Source: Bathynomus jamesi | Taxonomy: Eukaryota; Arthropoda; Malacostraca; Isopoda; Cirolanidae | Direction: 5' to 3' | DNA length: 64,000 nucleotides | Assembly (NCBI GenBank): GCA_023014485.1 | Contig: JAJOZX010000879.1 | Span: 249,501 to 313,500, forward strand | In this document: one piece after another, positions 31,875 through 42,466 of the stretch | How the letters are laid out: every line of letters starts with the position of its first letter | How positions within the stretch are numbered: the stretch's first letter is position 1 | The notes under the pieces: generated by a model | Told to the model about the DNA's origin: nothing | Seen by the model: the letters and a program-made list of their open reading frames with translations, nothing else | The model's database searches: none | Made by a program: the position numbers and the translations under genes

Positions 31875-32100
31875 CAGTGGCGGCTCGTCGGTAGGCACTG
31901 CGGAACTGCAGCACCCCTAAATTTTTTATTTACAATTGAAATAATCAAGAACAATATAAGGATGAGCTCACTGAATAACTTTTTCAATAACTTTTGAAAC
32001 TTTTATTCATTGCTCAATGCTCATCCTTTTATTTCAGTAATTATTTCAACCCATTCTTAGAGACAGCACCCCTAGAATTTTTAGTCACGAGCCGCCACTG
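31875..32100. mobile_element. 226 bp MITE with 14 bp perfect inverted repeats
   Basis: It begins CAGTGGCGGCTCGT and ends ACGAGCCGCCACTG. CACATAA occurs at 31864-31870 and at 32101-32107, a likely target duplication, although four extra bases (cttg) separate the left copy from the terminus. The interior has a weak hairpin (aggatgagc and gctcatcct), and cagcacccct occurs near both ends. Type: hAT-like non-autonomous. Confidence 0.8.
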
Positions 32101-32207
32101 CACATAAGTCTTACTAGTATCTGTTTGTTTCCAGTGAAAGTTGATATTTTAATGCGGAAAGCCATTGTTTTCAACTTTCATTTCAGACAGCTATAACTCT
32201 GTTTGTA

Positions 32208-32850
32208 AGGCATGTAAGGAGGTATGCAGTTAGAGAGTTCAGAAGAGGAGTGTCCGTTATAAGAGCGATAGTAAAGAGAGAGTGAAGCAACATTGTGGGG
32301 AAGAGATAGGGGTTGAAGACAGACAGTAAGAGACGAAGAATTGATGAAACGAAAAGCCTTTGATTCCACCCGGTCAAGTAGAGCTGTGTGGGTTGAGCGT
32401 ACTCCATACAGGGGCGAACAAGATCCCTGTAGAGAGACAGCAACTGAGTGGGGGTGAAAAAACTGTGGAGGCGGTACAGCACACCTAACCTCTTAGAAGC
32501 TGTTTTAGAAAGAGAGTATATGCGATCTTTCCAGGAAAGATCATGGGAAAATGAAACACCAAGAATATTAAGAGAAGAGGAAGGACTGAGTTGTGTATTG
32601 TTGAAGGTAAGGGGATAGTCGTGTGGAAGATTGTGACGATTAGATAAGTGAAGGAACTGAGTTTTTGAGGCAGTGAAAACCACAAGGTTTTCTCTGCCCC
32701 AATCATATATAGCAGAAAGATAGGTCAGGTGTATCATAGCCGTCCCACGCGAAGCATGGAGTGACTGTTGAAAGGGACGCCTTGTTAAGCGAATGGAGAA
32801 GTAAAGAGTGGAATCATCGGCATAGGAGTAGGGAAGGGTGTTAATTGAAA
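32208..32850 (-). pseudogene. LINE-C family fragment: RT C-terminal region
   Basis: On the minus strand, YSYADDSTLYFSIRL (YADD box) is followed by the frame 32737-32183: LSAIYDWGRENLVVFTASKT QFLHLS, SLNILGVSFSHDLSWKDRI, SKRLGVLYRLHSFFTPTQLL and SLYRDLVRPCMEYAQ. A frameshift near 32400 moves the continuation VESKAFRFINSSSLTVCLQP into the frame at 32369. This is the classic thumb and C-terminal region of a CR1/jockey-type LINE, of the same lineage as 28889-29462. 5'-truncated just before the YADD box. Confidence 0.83.
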
Positions 32851-33296
32851 AAATCTGATATATTTTTGGTCTGTCCTGTCCCCCTAAAATATGGGGTTGG
32901 TTGTTTTATTGAGGAAAATGACAATTTTTTATGATTGAAAGGGTTAAACCCCTCTGTACATACCCCCTGAAAAATGACGTCTTTGAACGTTTTTGCGGCA
33001 TTTTCGGTATATAGAATAACCTTTATTAATAATAATAAAATACACTTTTTCAATTTACAATGACATGAATAATTTTGAAGCTCGACTATTTATTTAATTT
33101 AATTTGGCCCTTAAGTTTTAGGCTTTACTGGGCTTTTATTAAAAATAAGCAGCTAGTTGTTATTAATTAATAATAATAAATAAATAAATAAGTAAATAAG
33201 TATTATTAATAGTTAAAACATGTATTACAATATTAAACAATATTAATGGACAATATTAAACAATATTAGTGGACATTAATCCTAGATTTTGATTAG
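32851..33296. other. AT-rich spacer, no gene seen
   Basis: I see no coding homology. Simple AAT/AAAT-type repeats occur around 33163-33205, and a local repeat gacaatattaaacaatatta around 33225-33275. Confidence 0.6.
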
Positions 33297-34150
33297 TATG
33301 CCATTATTAATCGGGATTTCAACTTGGTTTTAAACAAATTTACATTCACAATATTTTTTATATCGGCATGCAAGTCATTCCATAGTTTCAGTCAAATGAA
33401 AATGGGTAGTGTTTGAGATGAAGCCAATCTAAATTGAGGTATAACAAGCTTTGATCTATTTCTGGTCTGATACGAATGGATTTCTTGATGAGTTACAAAA
33501 TATATATTTACCCATTGCAAATTAATGATTTTGTTCTTACACTCGTAAATAAAAATAAAATATGCCAATTTGGTTATATCGTTGAGCTTTAGTAGGTTTA
33601 GCTCTTTAAATAATGCACTAGAGTGATCAAGCAAATCAGCATCAGATAATAACCTTCTTGCTCGTTTTTGGATGACAAAGATACCATTTAATGCGTTGTT
33701 AGCGGAGTTTCCCCAAACAAGGTTGCAGTATGTTATATAAGGAAGAACAAGAGTATGATAAAGAATCAATAAAACTTGTTTAGGGACTACATTTCTAAGT
33801 TTAAACATTATAGCAACGTTCCTTGAAATCTTTTTCGCGATATAATTTACATGATCACTCCATTGCAAATTCTTATCTAGCATTACACCAAGAAATTTTG
33901 TTACAGTACACTCCTTTATGGCGATTTCATTAACATTAACTCTATATGGACAACTGTTACAAATTTCTAACCTTTCATATACACACATTTATAACTTAAC
34001 CCTACAGAAAATTCTGTCCATAGAGGGTTAAGTTCATCAAGATATACATTTCTTTTATTAGTAAAAATCATGAAATTTGTTTTACTGGTATTTAGGAAGA
34101 GTTTATTGGTGGTCAACCATTTCATTACACTTATGAAAATCCTTATAGGG
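33297..34150 (-). pseudogene. LINE-D: RT C-terminal half of a non-LTR retrotransposon
   Basis: Minus-strand pieces: WLTTNKLFLNTSKTNFMIFT (34140-34050), then the frame 33988-33392 with KFLGVMLDKNLQWSDHVNYI, AKKISRNVAIMFKLRNVVPK, LYHTLVLPYITYCNLVWG and IQKRARRLL, and after a frame change near 33392 KLWNDLHADIKNIVNVNLFK up to a stop near 33297. These are the RT thumb and C-terminal domains of a CR1/L2-like LINE. The catalytic box is upstream of the truncation. A shorter copy is at 58740-58915. Confidence 0.83.
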
Positions 34151-34335
34151 CTATGGGTTGATTGCCTGATACCCTCATCCGTTGGAAATTTCCAGCAGAT
34201 TTCAGTGGAGAGTTAAACGACAAAAGCCCTATGTTTTTTCGTTAGAGAGTTATGTATATGTAGGTCTTTAAAGGACCTCTTTATATTTAATTGTTTACGG
34301 TAATTTTAGCGTCGGGATTTTAGATGCCTATATGT

Positions 34336-34596
34336 ACACGAAAAGAAATTGTCCTACCTTATTTTTTGCTGGGTCTTAGTTTGTTTCGATGTAGGGCGTC
34401 ACGATCTTTTTCAGTGTAGGGCCGCCACGATGGAGCTACGCGATGAGTTAACTTGATGTAATTAATATAGGCAGTCACAATATAAACACTTGTAGGTATA
34501 GGCCTATCCTTTCTGTAGTTATTAAGTTTATTATAAGGAATTCACTCAGAACTTTAGGGAAGACAAAAGCACATCTTCCCTGTTTAAAACGCGTTC
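34336..34596. repeat. 260 bp direct repeat, left copy
   Basis: It is near-identical to 43429-43684 in the same orientation, from acgaaaagaaattgtcc to gcgttcg, differing by about one substitution and a 2 bp gap. Identity of the repeat is unknown; I see no ORF or tRNA-like motif. See findings. Confidence 0.85.
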
Positions 34597-34699
34597 GGCG
34601 GAAGAATGACGAATTCAACATTTGAGAAATTCTCCGCAATTAGCGTTTAAAGTTTGTAGACTAAAAAAGATATTTTGTCTTTGCATTTTTTACTCGCTG

Positions 34700-35030
34700 T
34701 GGTCATTTTATCCCAGACTTACGTTCTTTTTCATGTTGACGAATAAAAAAACACTAAAGTAATACTTTATACAATATAATATATTATAAACTATACAATA
34801 TAATGAAATATTATAGAGTATGATTCAGTACAGAAATTTTTATGTTGGATTACACCAGTTTGGTTTTCAATTTTTGTGGTCATTTTTTTCCAAAATTACG
34901 TTCTTTTGTTTATTGATGAATAAAAAAACACAAAAGTAATACTATAATATTATGCAATATAAACTATACAATATAGTGAAATATTATAGAGTATAATTTA
35001 ATACAGAAATTTTGTTGTAATTCGATTACC
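34700..35030. repeat. Two-copy tandem repeat, period 177 bp
   Basis: The unit starts tggtcattt at 34700 and again at 34877. Both units contain acgttct, gaataaaaaaacac, taaactatacaatata and gaaatattatagagtat. It lies just downstream of the broken gene at 35113-36926. Confidence 0.85.
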
Positions 35031-35112
35031 TACCTCTTGTTAAGTTACTTAATTGGTGTAATCCATCATTTGGTCATTTTGATCGAATGTGGTATTATCA
35101 TCTACGAGTATG

Positions 35113-36926
35113 TCATTTGGTGTCATATCCATTATTTTGTTCTAATAATGCTTCATAATATCTGGCTGCACTTGCAGGCATCAGTTCCAACAATTCTCTG
35201 AGATCTTTCATTTTTTCTTTCGAAATTGGGAGCATATGAGAATACGCTGGTTGCAGTTCGTAGTTGGCTAAATTAAACAAACTGTCATCATGCTGTTTAT
35301 ATTTTCCCTTCTGCAGTCTAATGTGATGGCTGTTGCTTTGAGATGTTTGGTATGAGGTAGAGATTACGTAGCCTTCTTTGTACTGAACATCCAATATGAA
35401 CTTTCTTGCTTTACTAAATTTGGCATTTGGCGATTTCCTCCTAACAATGCAATGCCTGTCTTCAGACCATCAAAGTTTAAAAAGTCAGACTGATTCATCT
35501 TCACCACTGAGAAACGCTTCGAGACTGCTGTAGTTATTGCTGTAACATAATCTTCTTTTGTATAAATAACATTATTGTAATATTTTTTAATGTTTTGTTC
35601 GATTTGTCCAAACTGAGCATCACAAGGCATTGTACTGTAGAATGACCAGGGATAAGATAAGTGTGTTCTATGTGAATCAGTGAGCCACAGTGAATTTCTC
35701 TAAGATACATTAATATTAAATTTATATTTTTATTTTGCCCAAAACAGTTATCTGAAAATACGTACAAATGAGTAATAATTTCGCTATCATTATTGTGTCT
35801 AATCCAATGGTGTATGCAACTTGCAATTTCAATACTACCTCGCTTCGCAGTTATTTCGTCCCAGACGTACATGGTAGGTTGATTGGTCTTGAGGTTTGAT
35901 ATACTTAGATTATAAGTCCATAACTTTCGTTTATAATAAGCCACACAGGAACTCAATCTTGGAGTTGGAAGGGCTTGCTGTAGATCTACACAGATGGCCA
36001 ATATACAAGGGTCATCGTTTGATTTAAATGAGTTCATCAACTTTCTAGCTTCACTGGCCGTTCTCTTATGAAATTCAAAACCTTGTTCAATTGAATGCTT
36101 CATCTCATCTGGCGCATTTTGAATGCCCATTTTAAATTTATCATAAGTTGTGCAGGTATCAGATTTTGGTGGTGCAAAATGTATATTATATTCAGATGTG
36201 AAAATTCTTCTATAATAATCCATACTTACAATCTTCTCTTCTGGATAGTAGTCAAGCATCCACACATTATATGCTTGGTATAAACTTTTTACTGAATTGA
36301 TAGAACCTGGGGCTAAAAATACTCTGTTAGGAGAGTGAGCTCTCGAATAATGACTTGTAAAAGTAGGCAACATTCCAATGTGCTCCTTCACTCTCAACCG
36401 ACTCACTTCGTCAATTTTATTCGTAGGCACACTCTTTCCTCTTAAATCCTTTTGAGAGACTCCTGTTTACTCTGTTTAGTTTAAAGCTGTCCTTACACGT
36501 CTCTCTGTTAGTCCATGAATACTAAGAAAAGCTATCCTGCAGATTTGATGCATCATGCCATTAGCCATCACCTTATACTGAGAACTTGATTTCTTTCGAC
36601 TTATTCCTTGTTTTTTGTAAATTCTTGAAACAATATTTTTGCTAACAAGTCTTTGTATGTATCCATTCTGTTCATCGAAGTTAGCAATTCGCCAAAATGA
36701 AGTAAATATTTCAGAAATCTCTTTAAATCCTATTTTATTAAAACACATTCTTTTACAGTTACATGCAGGACCAATTGCTCGCTTACTGATGATTTTGTTT
36801 GAAAAACTGCTTAAATATTCATCCCCGGTATTTCTCTTATACTTTGCTATATTCCTTTTCCAGTTTTATGTGTTTCTGGTTCTTTTTCTACCATTCATTT
36901 TTGAAGGGCTACGTTTCATTAATTGA
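35113..36926 (-). pseudogene. Repeat-associated DDE-like protein gene, several frameshifts
   Basis: Read on the minus strand through five frames (36926-36749, 36748-36476, 36430-35534, 35630-35364, 35394-35113). It shows RNIAKYKRNTGDEY, ACNCKRMCFNKIGFKEISEI, ISRKKSSSQYKVMANGMMHQ, MLPTFTSHYSRAHSPNRVFL, DYYRRIFTSEYNIHFAPPKS, ILAICVDLQQALPTP, YKRKLWTYNLSISN, MYVWDEITAKRGSIEIASC, LYVFSDNCFGQNKN and the C-terminal LPISKEKMKDLRELLELMPA. This architecture recurs as high-copy uncharacterised proteins in arthropods and cnidarians (recollection, not a search). The spaced acidic residues in VDLQQ, SDNCFGQ and an intervening E suggest an RNase H-like/DDE transposase, which is inference. Frame changes near 36470, 35630 and 35390. 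Confidence 0.7.
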
Positions 36927-37384
36927 TATTCAGTGATTTTATATTATATTTTTTTAAGAACTCAAAGCAATTTTTCAAAAGTTACTATTATTTCTGTAAA
37001 GAAATTTTAAAGGATAAAGTACAGAGAACTTTATATTTTAAGTAAACTCAAAATTCTGGCTTCAAAAAAACGACTAATGATGAGCCTTGCTAATTATTTA
37101 CCGATTAATTGATTTATTTTCCAAAATTGTAAATTAAAAAGATCAAGGAGAAAAAAGCATGTAAAACGTTTGATTTACAATTAAGTTTTAAAAGATAATT
37201 CCTAATTTTGGCATCTTTTTTTTTAACAAATGAAATAAAATTACTGATTATATTTTGCACTTATAATTTTTTGAATCAAAATTACAAAATACTCCCTAGT
37301 TAGTCGAGTAATTTTTAGTCTTACATACAGGCTGTTCCAGAAGTTGGGTGTAATTTGAAAAAAAAAGATTTACTTTTTTACCTT
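36927..37384. other. AT-rich flank of the DDE-like gene
   Basis: No ORF or recognised repeat. It ends in the CCTT target (37381-37384) of Gypsy-3. Confidence 0.6.
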
Positions 37385-37854
37385 TGTAGTGAATACTCTT
37401 ATTTTAGTTTCAAGTTAAATGTTAATTTTACCGTCTTGAATTTCGGAATAGTATAAATTCATTTTAAATTAGTTACCCCATTATAATTCAATTGTGAACC
37501 ACATTAATACTAATTTTATGTATACTATATTATTTTATTGTGTGTAAACATAATTAATTATATATCACAATTGTCAGTTAATTATTTATATTCAAATATT
37601 TATTTTAATCTAATACCATGTCCATTTTACAAATAAATAATAGAAAACCAAAGGTTATATTTTCCACCTTTGGTACTGTCGCAGTTTCGCCTAACGGACT
37701 CAATACGGCTAGTGAGATAATCACTGGTTGGCACTTAACTAGCGGCAGTGCTTATGGCTACATCATCCAGGTTAACCTATACCGGATAGATGCGCTACGG
37801 TCCCAAGCCGTAGCTTGCCTAGGCCGACGACGACGACGACGACGTAAACCAACA
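37385..37854 (+). repeat. Gypsy-3 5' LTR
   Basis: 470 bp. It holds a (CGA)n tract near the 3' end and an ATG-started frame (MSILQINNRKPKVIF) beginning at 37618 that runs out of the LTR; it is also present in the 3' LTR. Followed by attggtgaccccggag, the primer-binding-type sequence shared with Gypsy-2. Confidence 0.92.
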
Positions 37855-37886
37855 ATTGGTGACCCCGGAGCTGGATTACCCCTTCT

Positions 37887-38098
37887 ACCCGAACGACTAG
37901 GACTAGACTGTAATGTCGTTCGTGCCCATCACCCCCTTCACCCGAACGACTAGGACTAGACTGTAACGTCGTTCGTGCCCACCACCCCCTTCACCCGAGC
38001 GACTAGGACCAGACTGTAACGTCGTTCGTGCCCATCACCCCCTTCACCCGAGCGACTAGGACCAGACTGTAATGTCGCTCGTGCCCTCTGCCCCTCAC
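37887..38098 (+). repeat. Gypsy-3 leader: four 53 bp units, each with a predicted hairpin
   Basis: Units start at 37887, 37940, 37993 and 38046. Each contains an inverted pair, CGAACGAC ... GTCGTTCG in unit 1, separated by 17 bases. In unit 4 both arms change together (CGAGCGAC ... GTCGCTCG), and unit 3 has the G-U intermediate. This fits a conserved RNA stem in the genomic RNA leader (inference). It lies between the primer-binding site and gag. Confidence 0.85.
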
Positions 38099-38194
38099 CC
38101 CTGCCCGTGCGCTCTGTGCCTGCGCTCGTCTCAACCTCCACTCCTTCGTTGGGAACTTGTCGTCTTGCTTGTACGTCAGCAAGCATAGGAGAAG

Positions 38195-38902
38195 ATGCCT
38201 GACGACGCTGGTGCCATCTCCCACTTGAGCGTAAAGCTCCCCGTCTTCTGGCCGGGTGATCCATTTATTTGGTTCCACCAAGTGGAATCACAATTCAACT
38301 TGGGAAGGATCACCGCTAGCAGGACGAAATACGATCATGTTTTGTCCTCTCTACCAGCGAGCATCATCTCTGAAGTCCGTGACGTCATCGTATCTACTTC
38401 CACGAGTGAGGACCCGTACAACGATCTGAAGTCTGCCATCCTGTGCCGCACCACTGTCTCCGAGCGTGAGAAACTACATCAGTTAATCTCAAAAGAAGAA
38501 CTTGGAGACCGTAAGCCCACTCAAATGCTGAGGGCTATGCAGTGCGCTCTAGGCGAACGCGCACAAACCTTCGATAAGGACATCTTTAGACAGTTGTTCT
38601 TGCAGAAACTTCCTCCATCAGCTCAGCGTGTCTTGGCCACTATGGATCCTGCTACTCCAGTTGATAAACTAGCAGAAACTGCCGACAAAGTAGTGGAGAT
38701 TGACACAGCTCCGGTCAACAACGTGAACACACAATCGGAACTGGAGTTGAAAGTGAAAGAGTTAAGTCAACAACTCAACCACGTTTGTTCTCTGCTACAA
38801 AATCAACGGCAAAGAAGCCATTCTCGGTCAAGATTTACGAAGAGGCATCGTTCGAGTTCCGGGAAGATCTGCTTCTACCACGAAATTTGGAAAGAAGGCT
38901 AG
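38195..38902 (+). pseudogene. gag: Gypsy-3 gag
   Basis: It starts at MPDDAGAISHLSVKLPVFWP. This is an arthropod Gypsy capsid: WPGDPFIWFHQVESQFNLGR, TSEDPYNDLKSAIL, ERE-type helices, DKDIFRQLFLQKLPPSAQRV and VDKLAETADKVVEI, then a Q/S/R-rich linker and KICFYHE. At this Cys/His motif the frame changes by one base. The continuation in the next frame carries the remaining cysteines (RKCISPC), the same unusual CX3H-type motif as Gypsy-2 rather than CCHC knuckles. Capsid function by family. Apart from the last 15 codons the ORF is complete. Confidence 0.88.
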
Positions 38903-38905
38903 GAA

Positions 38906-39514
38906 GTGCATCTCCCCTTGCAATTTTTCGTCGGAAAACCCCAGCAGCGAGTCCTAATGGCGTCTAGTACTCGCACTGCCAACCTGTTATTCATAAAGGA
39001 CAGGAACTCTGGTGTCAATTTCTTGGTCGATACCGGAGCGTCAGTCAGTGTATTCCCTCAAAAATCTGGTCATACGCACTCGGAATCTCCGCCTCTATAC
39101 GCTGCTAACGGTTCACGCATACCCACGTACGGTACTCAGTCGCGTGAACTAAACTTGGGCCTTCACCGATCCTTCAAGTGGATTTTCATCTGTGCTCAAG
39201 TGCGGCATCCCATAATCGGCGCTGACTTCCTCCAGCATTTCAAACTCCTGGTGGATCTTGACAAGCGACGCTTATGCGACCAGGCCACACTGCTTTCTGT
39301 TCTTGCCAAACAGGTTGCCCTTCCGGACGCCTCGAACTCTGCACTTTCCCTCGTTCCCCCTAATTCCATGTACCAGTGCCTTTTCCAGCGATATCCAGGA
39401 ATTCTTCAACCGATGCAGATGGGTGATACCATTAAGCACACCATTACCCATCACATTACAACAAAAGGTCCCCCTGTGTTTGCAAAACCCAGACGTCTTG
39501 CCCGGACAAACTGA
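38906..39514 (+). pseudogene. pol: Gypsy-3 protease region
   Basis: The open frame of 202 codons contains the retropepsin motif FLVDTGASVSVFPQ near residue 40, YAANGSRIPTYGTQ and PIIGADFLQHFKLLVD, typical of a Gypsy aspartic protease, then the spacer to RT ([21 protein letters not shown]). It stops right after RRLARTN at a C run near 39499, one base short compared with Gypsy-2 at the equivalent place, and RT continues at 39541 in another frame. The protease itself looks intact. Confidence 0.88.
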
Positions 39515-39540
39515 AAGCTGCCAAATCGGAATTCCAGCTT

Positions 39541-39834
39541 ATGATGGATCTTGGGATAATAAGACCTTCCAAAAGCAGTTGGTCCTCTCCCCTACACCTG
39601 GTCCAGAAGAAGTCAGGAGACTGGAGACCATGTGGGGATTACCGGTTTTTGAATTCGACAACCATCCCGGACCGATATCCGGTACCAAATGTCCAAGACT
39701 TTACTTCTCTTCTCCACGGCAAATCTATCTTCAGTAAAATAGATCTCGTTAAGGCTTTCCACCACATTCCCGTAGAGCCTTCGGATATTCCCAAGACTGC
39801 AGTTTGTACACCATTTGGGTTATTCGAATTTTGA
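39541..39834 (+). pseudogene. pol: Gypsy-3 reverse transcriptase N-terminal segment
   Basis: A frame of 97 codons: [78 protein letters not shown]. It contains the RT fingers and first catalytic Asp (KIDLVKAF). It ends at a T run near 39828 after LFEF, and RT continues in the overlapping frame from 39804. The break again involves a single base in a homopolymer. Confidence 0.88.
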
Positions 39835-41981
39835 AGATGCCGTTCGGGCTACGGAATGCTGCGCAAACCTTTCAGAGGTTTATAGATGAGGTCACCAGAG
39901 GCTTAGACTTTGTTTATGCCTACATCGATGATTTGCTTGTGGCCAGCTCAACGGAAGAGGAACATAAGGAACATCTTTCACTCCTCTTTCAACGCTTAGA
40001 ACAATACGGTGTTACTATTAATGCATCTAAGTGTGTGTTTGCACAGCCAACCTTGGAATTTCTTGGTCACACGATTTCGCAGCACGGAATTACCCCCCTT
40101 CAGGACAAGTGTGAAGTGATAAAAAATTACCCTATGCCAAATAATCAGCGTGAGTTACGTCGGTTTCTAGGTTTGGTAAATTATTACCACAAGTTCATTA
40201 AAAACTGTGCCAGTGTTCTTGCTCCTCTACACGCTATGATCACACACAAACGCAAGGTAACGAAATTGGTATGGTGTAGCGATAGTTTACAGGCGTTCGA
40301 CAATGCCAAAAATGCTATCAATAGTGCATTGTCTCTGTCATTTCCTATCAGTGATGCCCCCCTAACTCTGACGGTCGATGCATCAGATGTTGCGATCGGT
40401 GGAGTGTTGGAACAAACCATTAACGGTCAACAAGCACCCATCGCGTTTTACTCGAAAAAGCTGCAGCCAGCCCAAACGCGTTATAGTGCTTTCGGACGTG
40501 AACTTCTTGCTATTTACTTAAACGTGAAGCATTTTCAACATTTCCTTGAAGGCCGAGAGTTTTGTGTTTTTACCGACCACAAACCTTTGGTCACTGTCTT
40601 CAATAAAAACAGCTGTAACCACTCTCCCAGAGTCATCAGGCAACTCGATTATATCTCGCAATTTACCACAGATATCCGCCACATCAAAGGTGTCTTGAAC
40701 ACTCCAGCGGATGCACTTTCAAGAATAGAGATTACTTCTGTTACCCTCAGCTCTACACTGTGGAATGCTATTGCACAGGATCAAGATAAGGATACGGAAC
40801 TACAAGACCTGCTCAGAGAAGACTCCACTCACTCACTTTCCCTCAAGAAAATGAGTATGCCAGGATTGTCTGTGCCCCTCTATTGCGACGTATCAACAGC
40901 TGCTATTCGCCCTTATGTCCCTCCATGTCACAGAAAAGCAGTCTTCACGGATCTTCATAAGCCCTCCCATCCTGGTATCCGTGCTTCGCAACACCTGGTT
41001 ACCTCTCGCTTTGTTTGGCCCTCGATGCGGAAGGATGTCAAACATTGGACCAAAACGTGCCTTGCCTGCCAGCGTGCCAAAGTCCAAAGGCACACCAGGT
41101 CCCCCTTTGACGCATTTCCGCCCCCATCCCAGCGATTTGAGGTAATTCATGTAGACATTGTTGGCCCTCTTCCAGTGATTCAAGGCCAACGTTATCTGCT
41201 CACCTGTCTCGACCGCTTTTCCAGATGGCCTGAAGCCATCCCACTTCCTGATATCCAAGCGGACACTGTTGCAAGAGCCTTTCTTCATGGATGGGTATCA
41301 AGATTTGGATTGCCGACAAAAGTCATCACTGACCAAGGTCGCCAATTTGAGTCTTCGCTTTGGAAGAAGTTTACCAGCTTGTTGGGTACAGTACATGCGC
41401 ATACCTGTGCGTATCATCCGCAAGCTAACGGCCTCGTCGAACGCTTCCATCGCCAGCTGAAGTCATCCCTTATGTGTCACGAAGACTCCCATTGGATGGA
41501 TAAGCTTCCACTCGTGTTGCTTGGTATTCGCTCTGCATTTAAGAGTGATCTGAAGACTACAGCGGCTGAACTAGTCTATGGAACAACACTGCGGCTACCA
41601 GGTGGCTACTTCACTGCAGGGGATAAGTCATGTGATCCTACGGAATTCGCTCAAACACTTTCCTCTCACATGCAGTCCCTTCAGCCTGTTCCCCCTCGAT
41701 TGACTAGCCAACAGAACATCTTTGTTTCCCCAGCCCTCCAGTCTTGCACCCACGTTTTCGTTCGTGTACCTGTCCCAAAACGGCCTCTCCAATGTCCATA
41801 TGACGGACCCTATGAAGTTCTCCGACGTACGCGCAAATCATTTCTCATCCAGCGCGGTTCCAAGGTCGACAAGGTTTCTATCGATCGTCTTAAGCCTGCG
41901 TTTTTGGAATCAACCTTAAGCGAGGTACATGTAGCTACCAAAAAGGTCCAGGGAAAATCTGTGTCGTTCGGAACTCTTTGA
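39829..41981 (+). CDS. pol: Gypsy-3 reverse transcriptase, RNase H and integrase
   Basis: A long open frame (725 codons from 39804; homology starts near 39829 at [15 protein letters not shown]). RT box [13 protein letters not shown]; thumb [14 protein letters not shown]; RNase [33 protein letters not shown] and FTDHKPLV; integrase zinc domain [20 protein letters not shown] with CLACQ. The integrase core has [23 protein letters not shown] and [12 protein letters not shown], giving the complete D,D,E triad. The C-terminus contains [21 protein letters not shown] and ends GKSVSFGTL just before the LTR. All catalytic residues seen are present, so this part could be active if joined to upstream pol. 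Confidence 0.92.
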
Positions 41982-42004
41982 ACTTCCTCTCTGGTGGGGG
42001 AGTG

Positions 42005-42466
42005 TGTAGTGAATACTCTTATTTTAGTTTCAAGTTAAATGTTAATTTTACCGTCTTGAATTTCGGAATAGTATAAATTCATTTTAAATTAGTTACCCCA
42101 TTATAATTCAATTGTGAACCACATTAATACTAATTTTATGTATACTATTATTTTATTGTGTGTAAACATAATTAATTATATATCACAATTGTCAGTTAAT
42201 TATTTATATTCAAATATTTATTTTAATCTAATACCATGTCCATTTTACAAATAAATAATAGAAAACCAAAGGTTATATTTTCCACCTTTGGTACTGTCGC
42301 AGTTTCGCCTAACGGACTCAATACGGCTAGTGAGATAATCACTGGTTGGCACTTAACTAGCGGCAGTGCTTATGGCTACATCATCCAGGTTAACCTATAC
42401 CGGATAGATGCGCTACGGTCCCAAGCCGTAGCTTGCCTAGGCCGACGACGACGACGTAAACCAACA
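42005..42466 (+). repeat. Gypsy-3 3' LTR
   Basis: 462 bp, identical to the 5' LTR apart from the length differences described. It is preceded by the G-rich tctggtgggggagtg (42000), a plausible polypurine tract. Confidence 0.92.

Larger units (their letters stand above)
37385..42466 (+). mobile_element. Gypsy-3: very young Ty3/Gypsy LTR retrotransposon
   Basis: LTRs 37385-37854 and 42005-42466 start TGTAGTGAATA and end CCAACA, with target duplication CCTT at 37381-37384 and 42467-42470. By eye I find no substitutions between the LTRs: only one or two extra CGA units and a 2 bp TA difference. The order is leader with structured repeats, gag, PR, RT, RNase H, IN. Three one-base frame breaks interrupt gag-pol. 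Confidence 0.93.
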
